Positions 1-8,545 of a DNA stretch of 64,000 bases are shown in pieces. Position 1 is the stretch's first letter; the number at the start of each line of letters is the position of its first letter. Made by a program: the position numbers and the translations under genes. Source of the stretch: Methylomicrobium lacus_A (GTDB lineage: Bacteria > Pseudomonadota > Gammaproteobacteria > Methylococcales > Methylomonadaceae); the NCBI RefSeq assembly GCF_041897535.1, contig NZ_CP169217.1, positions 3,844,001 through 3,908,000 of the forward strand, in the 5' to 3' direction. The notes below the pieces were generated by a model. That model was not told where the DNA came from. It ran no database searches and saw nothing but the letters and a program-made list of their open reading frames with translations.

Positions 1-542
1 ACTTTTTCCTGATCGATCGCGACCGCTTTGATCGGTTGGGTCGCCAAAATATAATATTCCCGCAGTTGGGTATTCTGGATCACGCGCTGGATCACCCAGG
101 CGGCCAGCCGTGCCGGCAACAGCAGTTTGCCGACCTTGAACTTGGTGATGCCGGGCAGTTCGTAGATCGAGTCGTTGCCGAGCCGGAAGCTGATGTTCAG
201 AAATTTGCCGAGGATATTATCCGGCAAGGTGACCGTCACATTGAAACGCAGTTTGTTGTTTTTCAGCTGAATGTAAACCGCGCTTTTCCAGTAGCGGTTC
301 AACAGATAATTGCCGGCCAGATTCAGGTCGCTTTCGGTCAATTCGATCGTGCCGAGTTCATGCGGCTTGATTTGCGCGCCTTCGTGCAGGATCTTCTTGG
401 CGCGGGCGATGTCGTCGTGGGTCAGTTCCCAGCCGAGACCGATCACTTCGGGTTTGTTGCCGACGCCGAATAGCACGATCGCGATGCACAGTGCCGCGAC
501 CGTTAACAGGCTGTAGGCAAACAGACGCAGTAGCAATTTCAT
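1..542 (-). CDS. Hypothetical single-pass membrane protein (3' end cut by window edge)
   Basis: An open frame runs on the minus strand from an ATG at 542 to the window edge with no stop, giving about 180 residues. The N-terminus (MKLLLRLFAYSLLTVAALCI) is a hydrophobic segment of roughly 22 residues, a signal anchor or uncleaved signal. The remainder looks soluble and mixed alpha/beta. I do not recognise the family. It starts 7 bases after the ppx stop on the same strand, so the two genes are probably co-transcribed. The C-terminus lies outside the window, so function cannot be judged. Confidence 0.7.
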   Translation of the reverse strand, partial: MKLLLRLFAYSLLTVAALCIAIVLFGVGNKPEVIGLGWELTHDDIARAKKILHEGAQIKPHELGTIELTESDLNLAGNYLLNRYWKSAVYIQLKNNKLRFNVTVTLPDNILGKFLNISFRLGNDSIYELPGITKFKVGKLLLPARLAAWVIQRVIQNTQLREYYILATQPIKAVAIDQEK

Positions 543-549
543 CGGCGCA

Positions 550-2046
550 TCAGGAGAAATCCAGCTTGAAACCGCCTTGTTTGAGATAGTCGGCTTCCTG
601 TAGCAAATCGGCATGGGTCAGCGGCGATTCGTCCAGCCAGTTTTTCGGGAAGGTCAGACGGATCTTCGATTTTTCGATCGCAATCCTGAATTCCGGCAGG
701 TCGGCGTCGAAACGGTTGCGGCGCAGCAGCACCGCGAGCCGCAAAATGATGCTCAAATACGGCGTAAGCTCGGTCCAGGGCGCCGGCAAGTTGGCGAACA
801 GCGAACGCACGAACTTGCGCCGGTGCGTTCTGACAAGGGTCGCAAGCAGGATCTGGTCCTGCCGCGAAAAGCCGGCCAGATCGCCGTTTTCGATGATGTA
901 GGCGCTGTGTTTGTGATAGCCGCTGTGCGCGATGTCGCGGCCGATTTCATGCAAATCGGCGGCCCAGTCAAGATATTGGGTGATCGTGTCGTTGTCGATC
1001 GGTGTGGTGTTGCTCAATTGCGGCAGCATGTAGGCGATCGTCTGTTTGACGCGGGCGGCGTGCGGCTGGTCGGTGTGGAAGCGCTCCGCCCAATTGTGCA
1101 CGGTGGCGGCACGAATGTCGTGATCGAATATCCGCCCCATCAGGTCCTGGATCAGGCCTTCGCGCAAGGCGCCGTCGGAGACGATCATTTGGTCGATGCC
1201 GAGGATTTTGAAGGTCGCATAAACGATCGCGACGCCGCCCGGAAACACCGGCAGGCGGTCCGGGTTCAGGTCGGGCAGTTTCAGGTCGTCAACATGATTG
1301 CAACGGCCGATGTGCGCGGCCAGCTGCTCGAGGCCTTCCAGCGTGATGCCGTCCTTGCTCCAGTTTTTCAGCTTCAACACTTTATCGATTGCGCGCAAGG
1401 TGCCGGAGGCGCCGATCGCCTTATCCCATTTATTGCGCCGGAAGGTTTGCTGGAACGGCTCCAGTTGCTGCTCGGCGAATAGCACCGCCTGCGCGAACGC
1501 GTTTTTGGACAGCTTGCCGTTTTTGAAAAACAGGTTGCTGAGCGTCACGCAGCCCATGTGCAGGCTTTCCTTTTCATGGGGCGCATTGCCCGAGCCGAGG
1601 ATATATTCGGTGCTGCCGCCGCCAATGTCCATCACCAGGCGGGTGCCGCCGTTGCCGCCCAGGCTGTAGGCGACGCCCAAATAAATCAGACGCGCCTCCT
1701 CGATGCCCGAGATGATGTCGATCGGGTGATTCAGCGCCTGTTCGGCCTTGCTCAGAAATTCCTGCGCATTGGTGGCGATGCGCAAGGTGTTGGTGCCGAC
1801 CGCGCGCACGCTGCCGGGCGGAAAATTACGCACCCGTTGGCCGAATTTTTCGAGGCAGGCCAGCGCCCTGGCTTGGGTTTCGCTATCGAGTGTATTGTTT
1901 TTGTCCAGGCCGGAGGCCAGCCTGACCATCTCGCGGATCCGGTCCTGGATTTGCAGTTTGCCGTCCTTCAGGCTACAAACGATCATGTGAAAGCTGTTCG
2001 AGCCGAGATCAACGGCGGCAACCACCTCGGGTAATGTTTTTGGCAC
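550..2046 (-). CDS. ppx: Exopolyphosphatase / guanosine pentaphosphate phosphatase family protein
   Basis: The 498-residue product has the Ppx-GppA two-part layout. An ASKHA-fold phosphatase domain comes first, with the phosphate-binding motifs DLGSNSFHM near residue 14 and MDIGGGSTEY near residue 140. A helical HD-like C-terminal domain follows. Length matches E. coli Ppx (513) and GppA (494). The family hydrolyses terminal phosphates of polyphosphate or converts pppGpp to ppGpp; sequence alone does not separate the two here. The start is GTG at 2046, because an in-frame TAG lies two codons upstream and no ATG is available. The gene is divergent from the ABC transporter and is followed closely by a membrane protein gene. 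Confidence 0.9.
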   Translation of the reverse strand: MPKTLPEVVAAVDLGSNSFHMIVCSLKDGKLQIQDRIREMVRLASGLDKNNTLDSETQARALACLEKFGQRVRNFPPGSVRAVGTNTLRIATNAQEFLSKAEQALNHPIDIISGIEEARLIYLGVAYSLGGNGGTRLVMDIGGGSTEYILGSGNAPHEKESLHMGCVTLSNLFFKNGKLSKNAFAQAVLFAEQQLEPFQQTFRRNKWDKAIGASGTLRAIDKVLKLKNWSKDGITLEGLEQLAAHIGRCNHVDDLKLPDLNPDRLPVFPGGVAIVYATFKILGIDQMIVSDGALREGLIQDLMGRIFDHDIRAATVHNWAERFHTDQPHAARVKQTIAYMLPQLSNTTPIDNDTITQYLDWAADLHEIGRDIAHSGYHKHSAYIIENGDLAGFSRQDQILLATLVRTHRRKFVRSLFANLPAPWTELTPYLSIILRLAVLLRRNRFDADLPEFRIAIEKSKIRLTFPKNWLDESPLTHADLLQEADYLKQGGFKLDFS

Positions 2047-2185
2047 GGTCTATCCGGTTAAGTCAACAGAATGGTTTCAAATCTGATAAAATTGCACGGT
2101 TTTTGCTTGTTGTTTTATCGTGTTTAAATTCGACCAGCGCCTAATTTAACTGATTTGAAGGGTTTCGTTAAGTAATAGTTTGCTT

Positions 2186-3115
2186 ATGAATGCATTATCG
2201 ATACGTAATCTCCGCAAAACTTATAATAACGGCTTCGAGGCTTTGAAAGGCATCGACCTGGATGTCGAAGCCGGCGATTTTTTTGCGTTGCTGGGGCCGA
2301 ACGGGGCGGGCAAATCGACCGCGATCGGCATCATCAGCTCGTTGGTCAACGCGAGCAGCGGTTCGGTCAGCATCTTCGGGCACGATTTGCAGAAGGAGCG
2401 CGACAGGGCCAAAAATTGCATCGGTCTGGTGCCGCAGGAAGTCAATTTCAATCAGTTTGAAACGGTCAAAAATATTCTGCTGAATCAGGCCGGCTATTAT
2501 GGCGTGCCGCGCAAGCTGGCGCTTCAGCGTACCGAAAAATGCCTGAAGCAGATGGATCTTTGGGACAAGCGCGACACCGTGTCGCGGCGTTTGTCCGGCG
2601 GCATGAAGCGGCGGGTGATGATCGCGCGCGCGATGGTGCACGATCCGAAGCTGTTGATTTTGGACGAGCCGACCGCCGGGGTCGATATCGAGATTAGGCG
2701 CTCGATGTGGAATCTGATGCGCGAGGTGAACGCGCAGGGCACCACGATCATCTTGACGACGCATTATCTGGAAGAAGCGGAAAGCCTGTGCCGAAACATC
2801 GCGATCATCGACCAGGGCCGCATCGTCGAGCATTCCGACATGGCAGGTCTCTTGGCGCGCCTGAATATCGATCATTTCCTGCTCGACCTGGAGGCGCCGC
2901 TCGACGCTACGCCGGAGGTCGACGGCGTGCAGATCGAGCGGGTGTCCGAGCGTGTGCTGAATGTCGGCGTGCCGAAGGCAGTCGGGCTGAATCAGCTGTT
3001 TAGCCGGCTCAGCGAGCAGGGAATCAAGGTAATCAGTCTGAAGAACAAATCGAATCGGCTCGAACAGCTGTTTCTGGATTTGATCAATGCGAATACGCCA
3101 GGAGACGAACGATGA
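2186..3115 (+). CDS. ABC transporter ATP-binding protein (YadG-like)
   Basis: The 309-residue ABC ATPase has Walker A GPNGAGKST at residues 37-45, the signature LSGGM at 136-140, Walker B LLILDE at 156-161 and the switch histidine at about 193. A C-terminal extension of about 90 residues resembles that of YadG/CcmA-type export ATPases. An upstream in-frame TTG exists at 2180, but the ATG at 2186 gives the usual family N-terminus. The stop overlaps the start of the next gene (ATGA at 3112-3115), so ATPase and permease are translationally coupled. Substrate is unknown; the family is usually associated with drug or lipid export. Confidence 0.9.
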   Translation: MNALSIRNLRKTYNNGFEALKGIDLDVEAGDFFALLGPNGAGKSTAIGIISSLVNASSGSVSIFGHDLQKERDRAKNCIGLVPQEVNFNQFETVKNILLNQAGYYGVPRKLALQRTEKCLKQMDLWDKRDTVSRRLSGGMKRRVMIARAMVHDPKLLILDEPTAGVDIEIRRSMWNLMREVNAQGTTIILTTHYLEEAESLCRNIAIIDQGRIVEHSDMAGLLARLNIDHFLLDLEAPLDATPEVDGVQIERVSERVLNVGVPKAVGLNQLFSRLSEQGIKVISLKNKSNRLEQLFLDLINANTPGDER

Positions 3116-3876
3116 ATTACGGCATTGCCTTTCGCACGCTCGCGGTCAAGGAAATCCACCGCTTTTTCCGTATCTGGCCGCAGACCTTGCTGCCGCCGGC
3201 GATCACGACCGCGCTGTATTTTCTGATCTTCGGCAAACTGATCGGCGGCAGGATCGGCACGGTCAACGGCGCCAGCTACATCGATTATATCGTGCCCGGC
3301 ATCATCCTGATGTCGGTGATCAGTCATTCGTATTCGAATGTGGTGTCGTCGTTTTATTCGACCAAATTTCAGCACCATATCGAGGAGCTTCTGGTCGCGC
3401 CGGTGCCGAATTGGGTGATTCTGGGCGGCTATGTGTCCGGCGGCATCGTGCGCGGGCTTTCGGTCGGCGTCGTGGTCGCGCTGATTTCGCTGCTGTTCGC
3501 GCAAATCAGCGTGCACAATGTCACGATCTGTCTGGCGATTGCGGTGCTGACCGCGACATTGTTCTCGTTGGCCGGCTTCATCAACGCGGTATTCGCGGAA
3601 AGCTTCGACGATATTTCGATCATTCCGAACTTCATCCTGACGCCGCTCAGCTATCTCGGCGGGGTGTTTTTCTCGGTCGACATGCTGGCCGGCATCTGGC
3701 AGACGATCGCGATGGGCAATCCGATTCTGTATATGGTCAATGCCTTTCGTTACGGCATGATCGGCGTGACCGATATCGATATCGTCCTGGCTTTTGAAAT
3801 GACCGGCGGATTTATCGTCCTGCTGACTTTGTTCAGCCTCTATTTGCTGCACAAAGGGGTCGGCATTAAAAATTAA
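3112..3876 (+). CDS. ABC-2 type permease (YadH-like)
   Basis: The 254-residue integral membrane protein has about six hydrophobic segments and the ABC-2 arrangement, including the conserved stretch LGGVFFSVDML before the last pair of helices. E. coli YadH is 256 residues and pairs with YadG in the same order. It forms the transmembrane half of an exporter with the preceding ATPase, which it overlaps by four bases. The transported molecule cannot be inferred. Confidence 0.88.
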   Translation: MNYGIAFRTLAVKEIHRFFRIWPQTLLPPAITTALYFLIFGKLIGGRIGTVNGASYIDYIVPGIILMSVISHSYSNVVSSFYSTKFQHHIEELLVAPVPNWVILGGYVSGGIVRGLSVGVVVALISLLFAQISVHNVTICLAIAVLTATLFSLAGFINAVFAESFDDISIIPNFILTPLSYLGGVFFSVDMLAGIWQTIAMGNPILYMVNAFRYGMIGVTDIDIVLAFEMTGGFIVLLTLFSLYLLHKGVGIKN

Positions 3877-4041
3877 CGCGAGGCCCGGGGTGGTAACAGA
3901 AACGTTCTGATGATCGGATGCTCTTTTTCGTGCGTTGCCGCGATTAATTTAAGGGTTGGCTCATCTTTCGTTTGTTTACCGGCGGGGTTTTAGGGATAAT
4001 GCAGTCCAAATGACTAAAGTTTTTGAACAAGGTAACGCTTT

Positions 4042-4269
4042 ATGGCAGAACTGATGAGCAGCGGTGTTGAATTGATGATTGTCGGGATGGGCATCGTCTT
4101 TTTGTTTTTGGCGTTGTTGGTCGTCGCGATCAACACGATGTCGTCGCTGATCCAACGTTTTTTCCCGGAGCAGCCTAAAGCCGCGAAAGTTGTTAAAATT
4201 GAAGCGGATAAGGCAACCGTGGCCGCCATTACCGCCGCCGTGCACCAATACCGAAGCAAAAACAGGTAA
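4042..4269 (+). CDS. oadG: Oxaloacetate decarboxylase gamma subunit
   Basis: This is a small protein of 75 residues. It has one N-terminal membrane helix (about residues 9-31, with VGMGIVFLFLALLVV) and a charged, Ala-rich tail, the standard OadG layout. In the Na+-pumping decarboxylase the gamma chain assembles the alpha and beta subunits and helps bind Zn. The family is poorly conserved, and the call rests on the combination of size, topology and position just before oadA. The gene order is oadG-oadA-oadB. Confidence 0.85.
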   Translation: MAELMSSGVELMIVGMGIVFLFLALLVVAINTMSSLIQRFFPEQPKAAKVVKIEADKATVAAITAAVHQYRSKNR

Positions 4270-4355
4270 AACGGAACGCAATTTGCTTAATGACTTGCTG
4301 ATGGCCCTGAGAGGCCACTCACTCAAATTTTAAGGATTCTGGAGAAAAATTAAGA

Positions 4356-6137
4356 ATGGCGAAAGAGAAGATCAAGCCTTTGTCGATCACCGAAGTCGCG
4401 CTGCGCGACGCGCATCAGTCGCTTTTTGCGACCCGGATGCGTATCGAGGACATGCTGCCGATTTGCGAAAAACTTGATCAGGTAGGCTATTGGTCGGTCG
4501 AGTCCTGGGGTGGCGCGACTTTTGATGCCTGCATCCGGTATCTTGGCGAAGATCCGTGGGAAAGATTGCGTTTGTTGAAGGCTGCGATGCCGAATACGCG
4601 CCAGCAAATGCTGCTGCGCGGGCAGAATCTGCTCGGCTACCGGCATTTTGCCGACGATGTGGTCGATAAATTCATCGAACGCAGCGCGGTCAACGGCATC
4701 GACGTGTTCCGCATTTTCGATGCGATGAACGATATGCGCAACATCGAGCATGCGGTCAAGGCGGTGCTCAGAACCGATGCGCACGCACAGGGCACCATTT
4801 CTTATACGACGAGCCCGGTGCATACGCTCGATTCGTGGGTCGTTCTCGGCAAACAGATCGAGGACATGGGCGCGCATTCGATCTGCATCAAGGACATGGC
4901 GGGCCTGTTGAAGCCTTATGAAGCGTTTGAACTGGTTTCGCGCCTGAAAAAGAGCACGTCGCTGCCGGTCCATCTGCATTGCCATGCGACCACCGGGCTG
5001 AGCGTGCCGAGCCTGCTGAAAGCGGCCGAGGCCGGCGTCGATAATGTCGATACGGCCATCTCGCCGCTCAGCATGACTTACAGCCACAGTCCGACCGAAA
5101 CGATCGTGGCGAGTCTCGAAGGCACCGAGCGCGCGACCGGCCTGGATTTGGCCAAACTGGACGAAATCTCCGCCTATTTCCGGGAAATCCGCAAGAAATA
5201 CGTGCAATTTGAAGGCAGCCTGAAAGGCGTCGACAGCCGCATCTTGATCGCGCAAGTGCCGGGCGGCATGCTGACCAATATGGAAAGCCAGTTGAAAGAG
5301 CAGGGCGCTGCCGACAAGTTTGACGAGGTGATGCACGAAATTCCGCGCGTGCGCGAGGATTTGGGCTTCATCCCGCTGGTCACGCCGACTTCGCAGATCG
5401 TCGGCACGCAAGCGGTGCTGAATGTGATCAGCGGCGAGCGTTATAAGACGATCACCCGGGAAACCGCGGGCCTGTTGAAAGGCGAATACGGCGCGACGCC
5501 GGCTCCGGTCAACAAACAACTGCAGGAGCGCGTGCTCGAAGGCGGCACGCCGATCACCTGCCGTCCGGCCGATCTGATCGCGCCGGAAATGGACAAATTG
5601 GTCGACGAACTGAAGGACAAGGCCAAGAAAGAAGGCGTCAAACTGGCGCAACACGTCGAAGAAGACGTGTTGATCAATGCGATGTTCAATCAGGTCGGCT
5701 GGAAATTTTTGGCCAACCGCGGCGATCCTTCCGCATTTGAAGCCGTGCCGACCGGTGAAGCGCTTGAGTCGGCCGCGGCAAAAGGCGGCAAGGCGGCACT
5801 GCCGGTCGAATCCTATGTGGTCAATGTCGACGGCAGAAATTTCAATGTGGTCGTGGGGCCCGGCGGCGCCGGCCTGACGATCGAACCGGCCGCGCAACCG
5901 ATCGTGGTGCCGCAGCCGGGCAGCAGCGGCGCGGTGGTCGAGGCGCCGATGGCCGGCAACATCCTGAAGATTCTGGTCAGCCCGGGCAGCGTGGTGGCGG
6001 CCGGCGAAGTGGTCGTGATCATGGAAGCGATGAAGATGGAGACCGAAGTGCGCTCCAAGTTCGCGGGCGTCGTCAGCGCGGTTCACGTGAAGGAAGGCGG
6101 CGGCGTCGCCGGGGGCGATGCGCTGATCACCTTATGA
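4356..6137 (+). CDS. oadA: Oxaloacetate decarboxylase alpha subunit (biotin-containing)
   Basis: The 593-residue product has three parts. The N-terminal carboxyltransferase TIM barrel carries the metal-site sequence LRDAHQSLFATRM near residue 16 and HLHCHATTG near residue 207. A conserved helical domain and a Pro/Ala-rich linker follow. The C-terminal biotinyl domain has EAMKMET, with the biotin lysine at about 560. It transfers the carboxylate of oxaloacetate to biotin, which OadB then decarboxylates while exporting Na+. A GGAG Shine-Dalgarno lies about ten bases before the ATG. Pyruvate carboxylase subunit B has similar architecture, but the flanking oadG and oadB decide the call. Confidence 0.95.
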   Translation: MAKEKIKPLSITEVALRDAHQSLFATRMRIEDMLPICEKLDQVGYWSVESWGGATFDACIRYLGEDPWERLRLLKAAMPNTRQQMLLRGQNLLGYRHFADDVVDKFIERSAVNGIDVFRIFDAMNDMRNIEHAVKAVLRTDAHAQGTISYTTSPVHTLDSWVVLGKQIEDMGAHSICIKDMAGLLKPYEAFELVSRLKKSTSLPVHLHCHATTGLSVPSLLKAAEAGVDNVDTAISPLSMTYSHSPTETIVASLEGTERATGLDLAKLDEISAYFREIRKKYVQFEGSLKGVDSRILIAQVPGGMLTNMESQLKEQGAADKFDEVMHEIPRVREDLGFIPLVTPTSQIVGTQAVLNVISGERYKTITRETAGLLKGEYGATPAPVNKQLQERVLEGGTPITCRPADLIAPEMDKLVDELKDKAKKEGVKLAQHVEEDVLINAMFNQVGWKFLANRGDPSAFEAVPTGEALESAAAKGGKAALPVESYVVNVDGRNFNVVVGPGGAGLTIEPAAQPIVVPQPGSSGAVVEAPMAGNILKILVSPGSVVAAGEVVVIMEAMKMETEVRSKFAGVVSAVHVKEGGGVAGGDALITL

Positions 6138-6238
6138 TGTCTGGAGGCATGCCAGTAGGCATGCAGGCGCGGCTCAGGGGAGTTTTTCCACGGGCAAACG
6201 GACACTTGCTTTAACGACAATTCATCAAACGATCATCC

Positions 6239-7366
6239 ATGGAAAATATCATTTCACTTTGGCAGAGCACCGGCCTTTACAACATGAGTGCCGGCCAGGC
6301 CTTCATGATCCTGGTCGGCTTCGTGCTGCTGTACCTGGCGATCAAAAAAGGCTTTGAGCCGCTCCTGCTGCTGCCGATCGGCTTCGGCGCGGTGCTCAGC
6401 AACATTCCGGTCGCGGGCATCTCGGAGGAAGGCGGGCTGCTGCATTACTTGTATTTCGGCATCAAGGCCGGCATTTTTCCGTTGTTGATCTTCATGGGCG
6501 TCGGCGCGATGACCGATTTCGGGCCGATGATCGCGAATCCTAAGACCTTGCTGCTCGGTGCGGCCGCGCAGCTCGGCATCTTTGCTTCCTTGCTCGGCGC
6601 GTTGGCGTTGAACATGGTGCCGGGTCTCGAATTTTCGCTGAAGGATGCGGCCGCGATCGGCATCATCGGCGGCGCGGACGGCCCGACCGCGATCTACGTC
6701 GCCTCGAGGCTTGCGCCGGATCTGCTCGGCGCGATCGCGGTGGCCGCCTATTCCTACATGGCGCTGGTGCCGTTGATTCAGCCGCCGATCATGCGCGCGT
6801 TGACCACCGAAGCCGAGCGCAAAATCGAGATGCAGCAATTGCGCGCGGTCAGCAAGACCGAGAAAATCGTGTTTCCTCTGATGCTGCTGTCGCTGTGCAT
6901 TCTGATGCTGCCGTCCGCGGCGCCGCTGGTCGGCATGTTCGCTTTGGGCAATCTGATGAATGCGTGCGGCGTGGTCGAACGCTTGAGCCAGACCGCGCAA
7001 AACGAGTTGATCAACATCGTGACGATCTTTTTGGGTTTGTCGGTCGGCTCGAAATTGAGCGCGGATGCGTTTTTGCAATACAAGACCCTCGGCATTCTGG
7101 CGCTCGGCGCGGTCGCTTTTGCGATCGGCACGGCCGGTGGCGTGATCATGGCGAAGATCATGAACAAGTTCAGCAGCACCCAGATCAATCCGTTGATCGG
7201 CGCGGCAGGCGTCTCGGCGGTACCGATGGCCGCGCGCGTCGCGAACAAGCTGGGCCTCGAAAGCAACCCGCACAATTTCCTCTTGATGCACGCGATGGGG
7301 CCGAACGTGGCCGGCGTGATCGGTTCGGCGGTCGCAGCAGGCGTATTGTTGAGCTTAGTCAAATAG
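6239..7366 (+). CDS. oadB: Oxaloacetate decarboxylase beta subunit, sodium pump
   Basis: The 375-residue polytopic membrane protein has the family hallmark GGADGPTAIYVASRL around residue 145 and a GNLMNACGVVERL stretch. The conserved aspartate of the GADGPT motif is a catalytic and Na+-binding residue in this family. It decarboxylates carboxybiotin on OadA and couples this to outward Na+ transport. The ATG lies at 6239 with no clear Shine-Dalgarno. About 100 bases containing two GCATGC copies separate it from oadA. Confidence 0.95.
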   Translation: MENIISLWQSTGLYNMSAGQAFMILVGFVLLYLAIKKGFEPLLLLPIGFGAVLSNIPVAGISEEGGLLHYLYFGIKAGIFPLLIFMGVGAMTDFGPMIANPKTLLLGAAAQLGIFASLLGALALNMVPGLEFSLKDAAAIGIIGGADGPTAIYVASRLAPDLLGAIAVAAYSYMALVPLIQPPIMRALTTEAERKIEMQQLRAVSKTEKIVFPLMLLSLCILMLPSAAPLVGMFALGNLMNACGVVERLSQTAQNELINIVTIFLGLSVGSKLSADAFLQYKTLGILALGAVAFAIGTAGGVIMAKIMNKFSSTQINPLIGAAGVSAVPMAARVANKLGLESNPHNFLLMHAMGPNVAGVIGSAVAAGVLLSLVK

Positions 7367-7393
7367 CAGGCTTTAAACGCCTAAGTTGTGCAA

Positions 7394-7421
7394 GTCGGGC
7401 AGCAATTTATTGTGGCCCGAC
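7394..7421 (+). terminator. Possible terminator after oadB
   Basis: A 7-bp perfect inverted repeat, GTCGGGC at 7394-7400 and GCCCGAC at 7415-7421, encloses a 14-base loop 28 bases after the oadB stop. No real T tract follows, so factor-independent termination is uncertain. Confidence 0.35.
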
Positions 7422-7573
7422 GCTTTGGTCGTCCCGATGATGAGACAGAATAGCCCCTAGCATCGAAAAACCAGTCGTAAAAACATGTCAGGCCGGTTAA
7501 GATTACCCTCAATTGAATCTGTATTGGGCTGAATCCAACCCATTCCCGACATTTACGCATTTTGAGGAAAAAT

Positions 7574-7622
7574 GTAGGATGTGCCGACGTAAGGATGCGC
7601 ATCAATCGCGACCGATGCTACG
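7574..7622 (+). repeat. Short intergenic repeat-like element (GTAGGATG...CATC type)
   Basis: The sequence begins GTAGGATGTGCCGACG, passes through GCGCATC and ends CGATGCTAC. It resembles a half copy of the GGATGGGTAGAGCGCAGCGAA-type intergenic element found complete at 46727-46803. The ends are imperfectly inverted, so it may be a decayed copy. Confidence 0.35.
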
Positions 7623-7692
7623 GCCCTTAAACCGATAGGAATCGTTCCCCGTTTCTAATACTTTTTTGGCATACAGAATGAGTTGTATGGTA

Positions 7693-8235
7693 ATGAAGAC
7701 GATACCGATTAGCAAGTCCTTTACTTTGATTGAACCTGGGCCAGTTGTCCTCATTACGACAAGCAATGGGGAGAAGAACAACATTATGACCATCTCATGG
7801 ACCATGGTGATGGATTTTTCTCCGAGATTTGCCATTACAACGGGTCCCTGGAACTATTCCTATAAGGCGCTTCGGAACTCCAAAGAATGCGTCATTGCTA
7901 TTCCTACCGTGGACCTAATAGATCAGGCTGTTGGAATAGGAACTTGTTCTGGCACCGACACGGATAAGTTTTATAAGTTCGGATTGACTCCTCTCAAGGG
8001 AAAGCATGTCGGTGCGCCTCTGATCAAGGAATGCCTGGCAAATATTGAATGTAAAGTTATCGATGTCGTCGAAAAGCACAACATCATTGTCCTTGAAGGT
8101 GTCGAAGCGTACTTTGATGATTCACGAGAAGAGAAGCGGACCATTCACGCAATCGGCGATGGCACCTTTGTAGTCGATGGAGACAAGTTGGACCGAAGGG
8201 CAATGATGCGCTCGAAGCTTCCAGATGGTGTCTAA
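7693..8235 (+). CDS. Flavin reductase-like (FMN-binding split barrel) family protein
   Basis: The 180-residue product has the flavin reductase-like split barrel pattern: an N-terminal GPVVLITTSNGEKNNIMTIS strand pair, then FAITTGPWNYSY and ECVIAIP. In this family FMN or FAD is bound in the barrel; partners and substrates vary widely. In-frame ATGs occur at 7678, 7687 and 7693. I use 7693 (MKTIPISKSF) because homologues I know begin there. Codon use is visibly more AT-rich than in oadB upstream, which suggests acquisition by transfer. The gene stands alone, with more than 300 non-coding bases on each side. Confidence 0.75.
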   Translation: MKTIPISKSFTLIEPGPVVLITTSNGEKNNIMTISWTMVMDFSPRFAITTGPWNYSYKALRNSKECVIAIPTVDLIDQAVGIGTCSGTDTDKFYKFGLTPLKGKHVGAPLIKECLANIECKVIDVVEKHNIIVLEGVEAYFDDSREEKRTIHAIGDGTFVVDGDKLDRRAMMRSKLPDGV

Positions 8236-8545
8236 CGACATCATCTGAAGATTAGCAACAAACCGCTCGTGGCCGAACTAGCTCAGTCAAAATTGAAGGA
8301 GCAAAACCGACCCAAACTCAACCGTCGAGCCGAAGCAGTGAACGACAGCTACTGTACTCAGAGCGGCCTTTTTAGACGGATATTCGGAAAAAAGGCAACG
8401 TCCGGTGAGTAAGGGCGTGGATGCCATTTTTCGCGGGAAATGGAAGCGACTCGCTTCGCTGTCATCCTAAAAAAGACCTACGGCAAAAATACTTAGTAGA
8501 GATGTATTTCGATACCACCGGCTGTTCAATTTTCCGGTGTCTCCT
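8236..8545. other. Intergenic region between flavin reductase gene and efflux operon
   Basis: It holds no supported gene, tRNA or clear terminator. The two flanking genes converge on it. It looks like decayed accessory DNA. Confidence 0.4.

Larger units (their letters stand above)
7367..7692. other. Intergenic region after oadB
   Basis: No credible gene was found. It contains the hairpin at 7394-7421 and a short repeat-like element at 7574-7622. Base composition begins to shift toward AT here, marking the start of the accessory stretch. Confidence 0.5.

Noticed and set aside
4350..6086. A 578-codon minus-strand frame covering oadA
   Set aside because: It is an antisense artefact of biased third positions; oadA has complete motifs including the biotin site.
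6137..6175. Two GCATGC copies between oadA and oadB as a regulatory dyad
   Set aside because: The arrangement is a short direct repeat of a self-complementary hexamer and too small to distinguish from chance.
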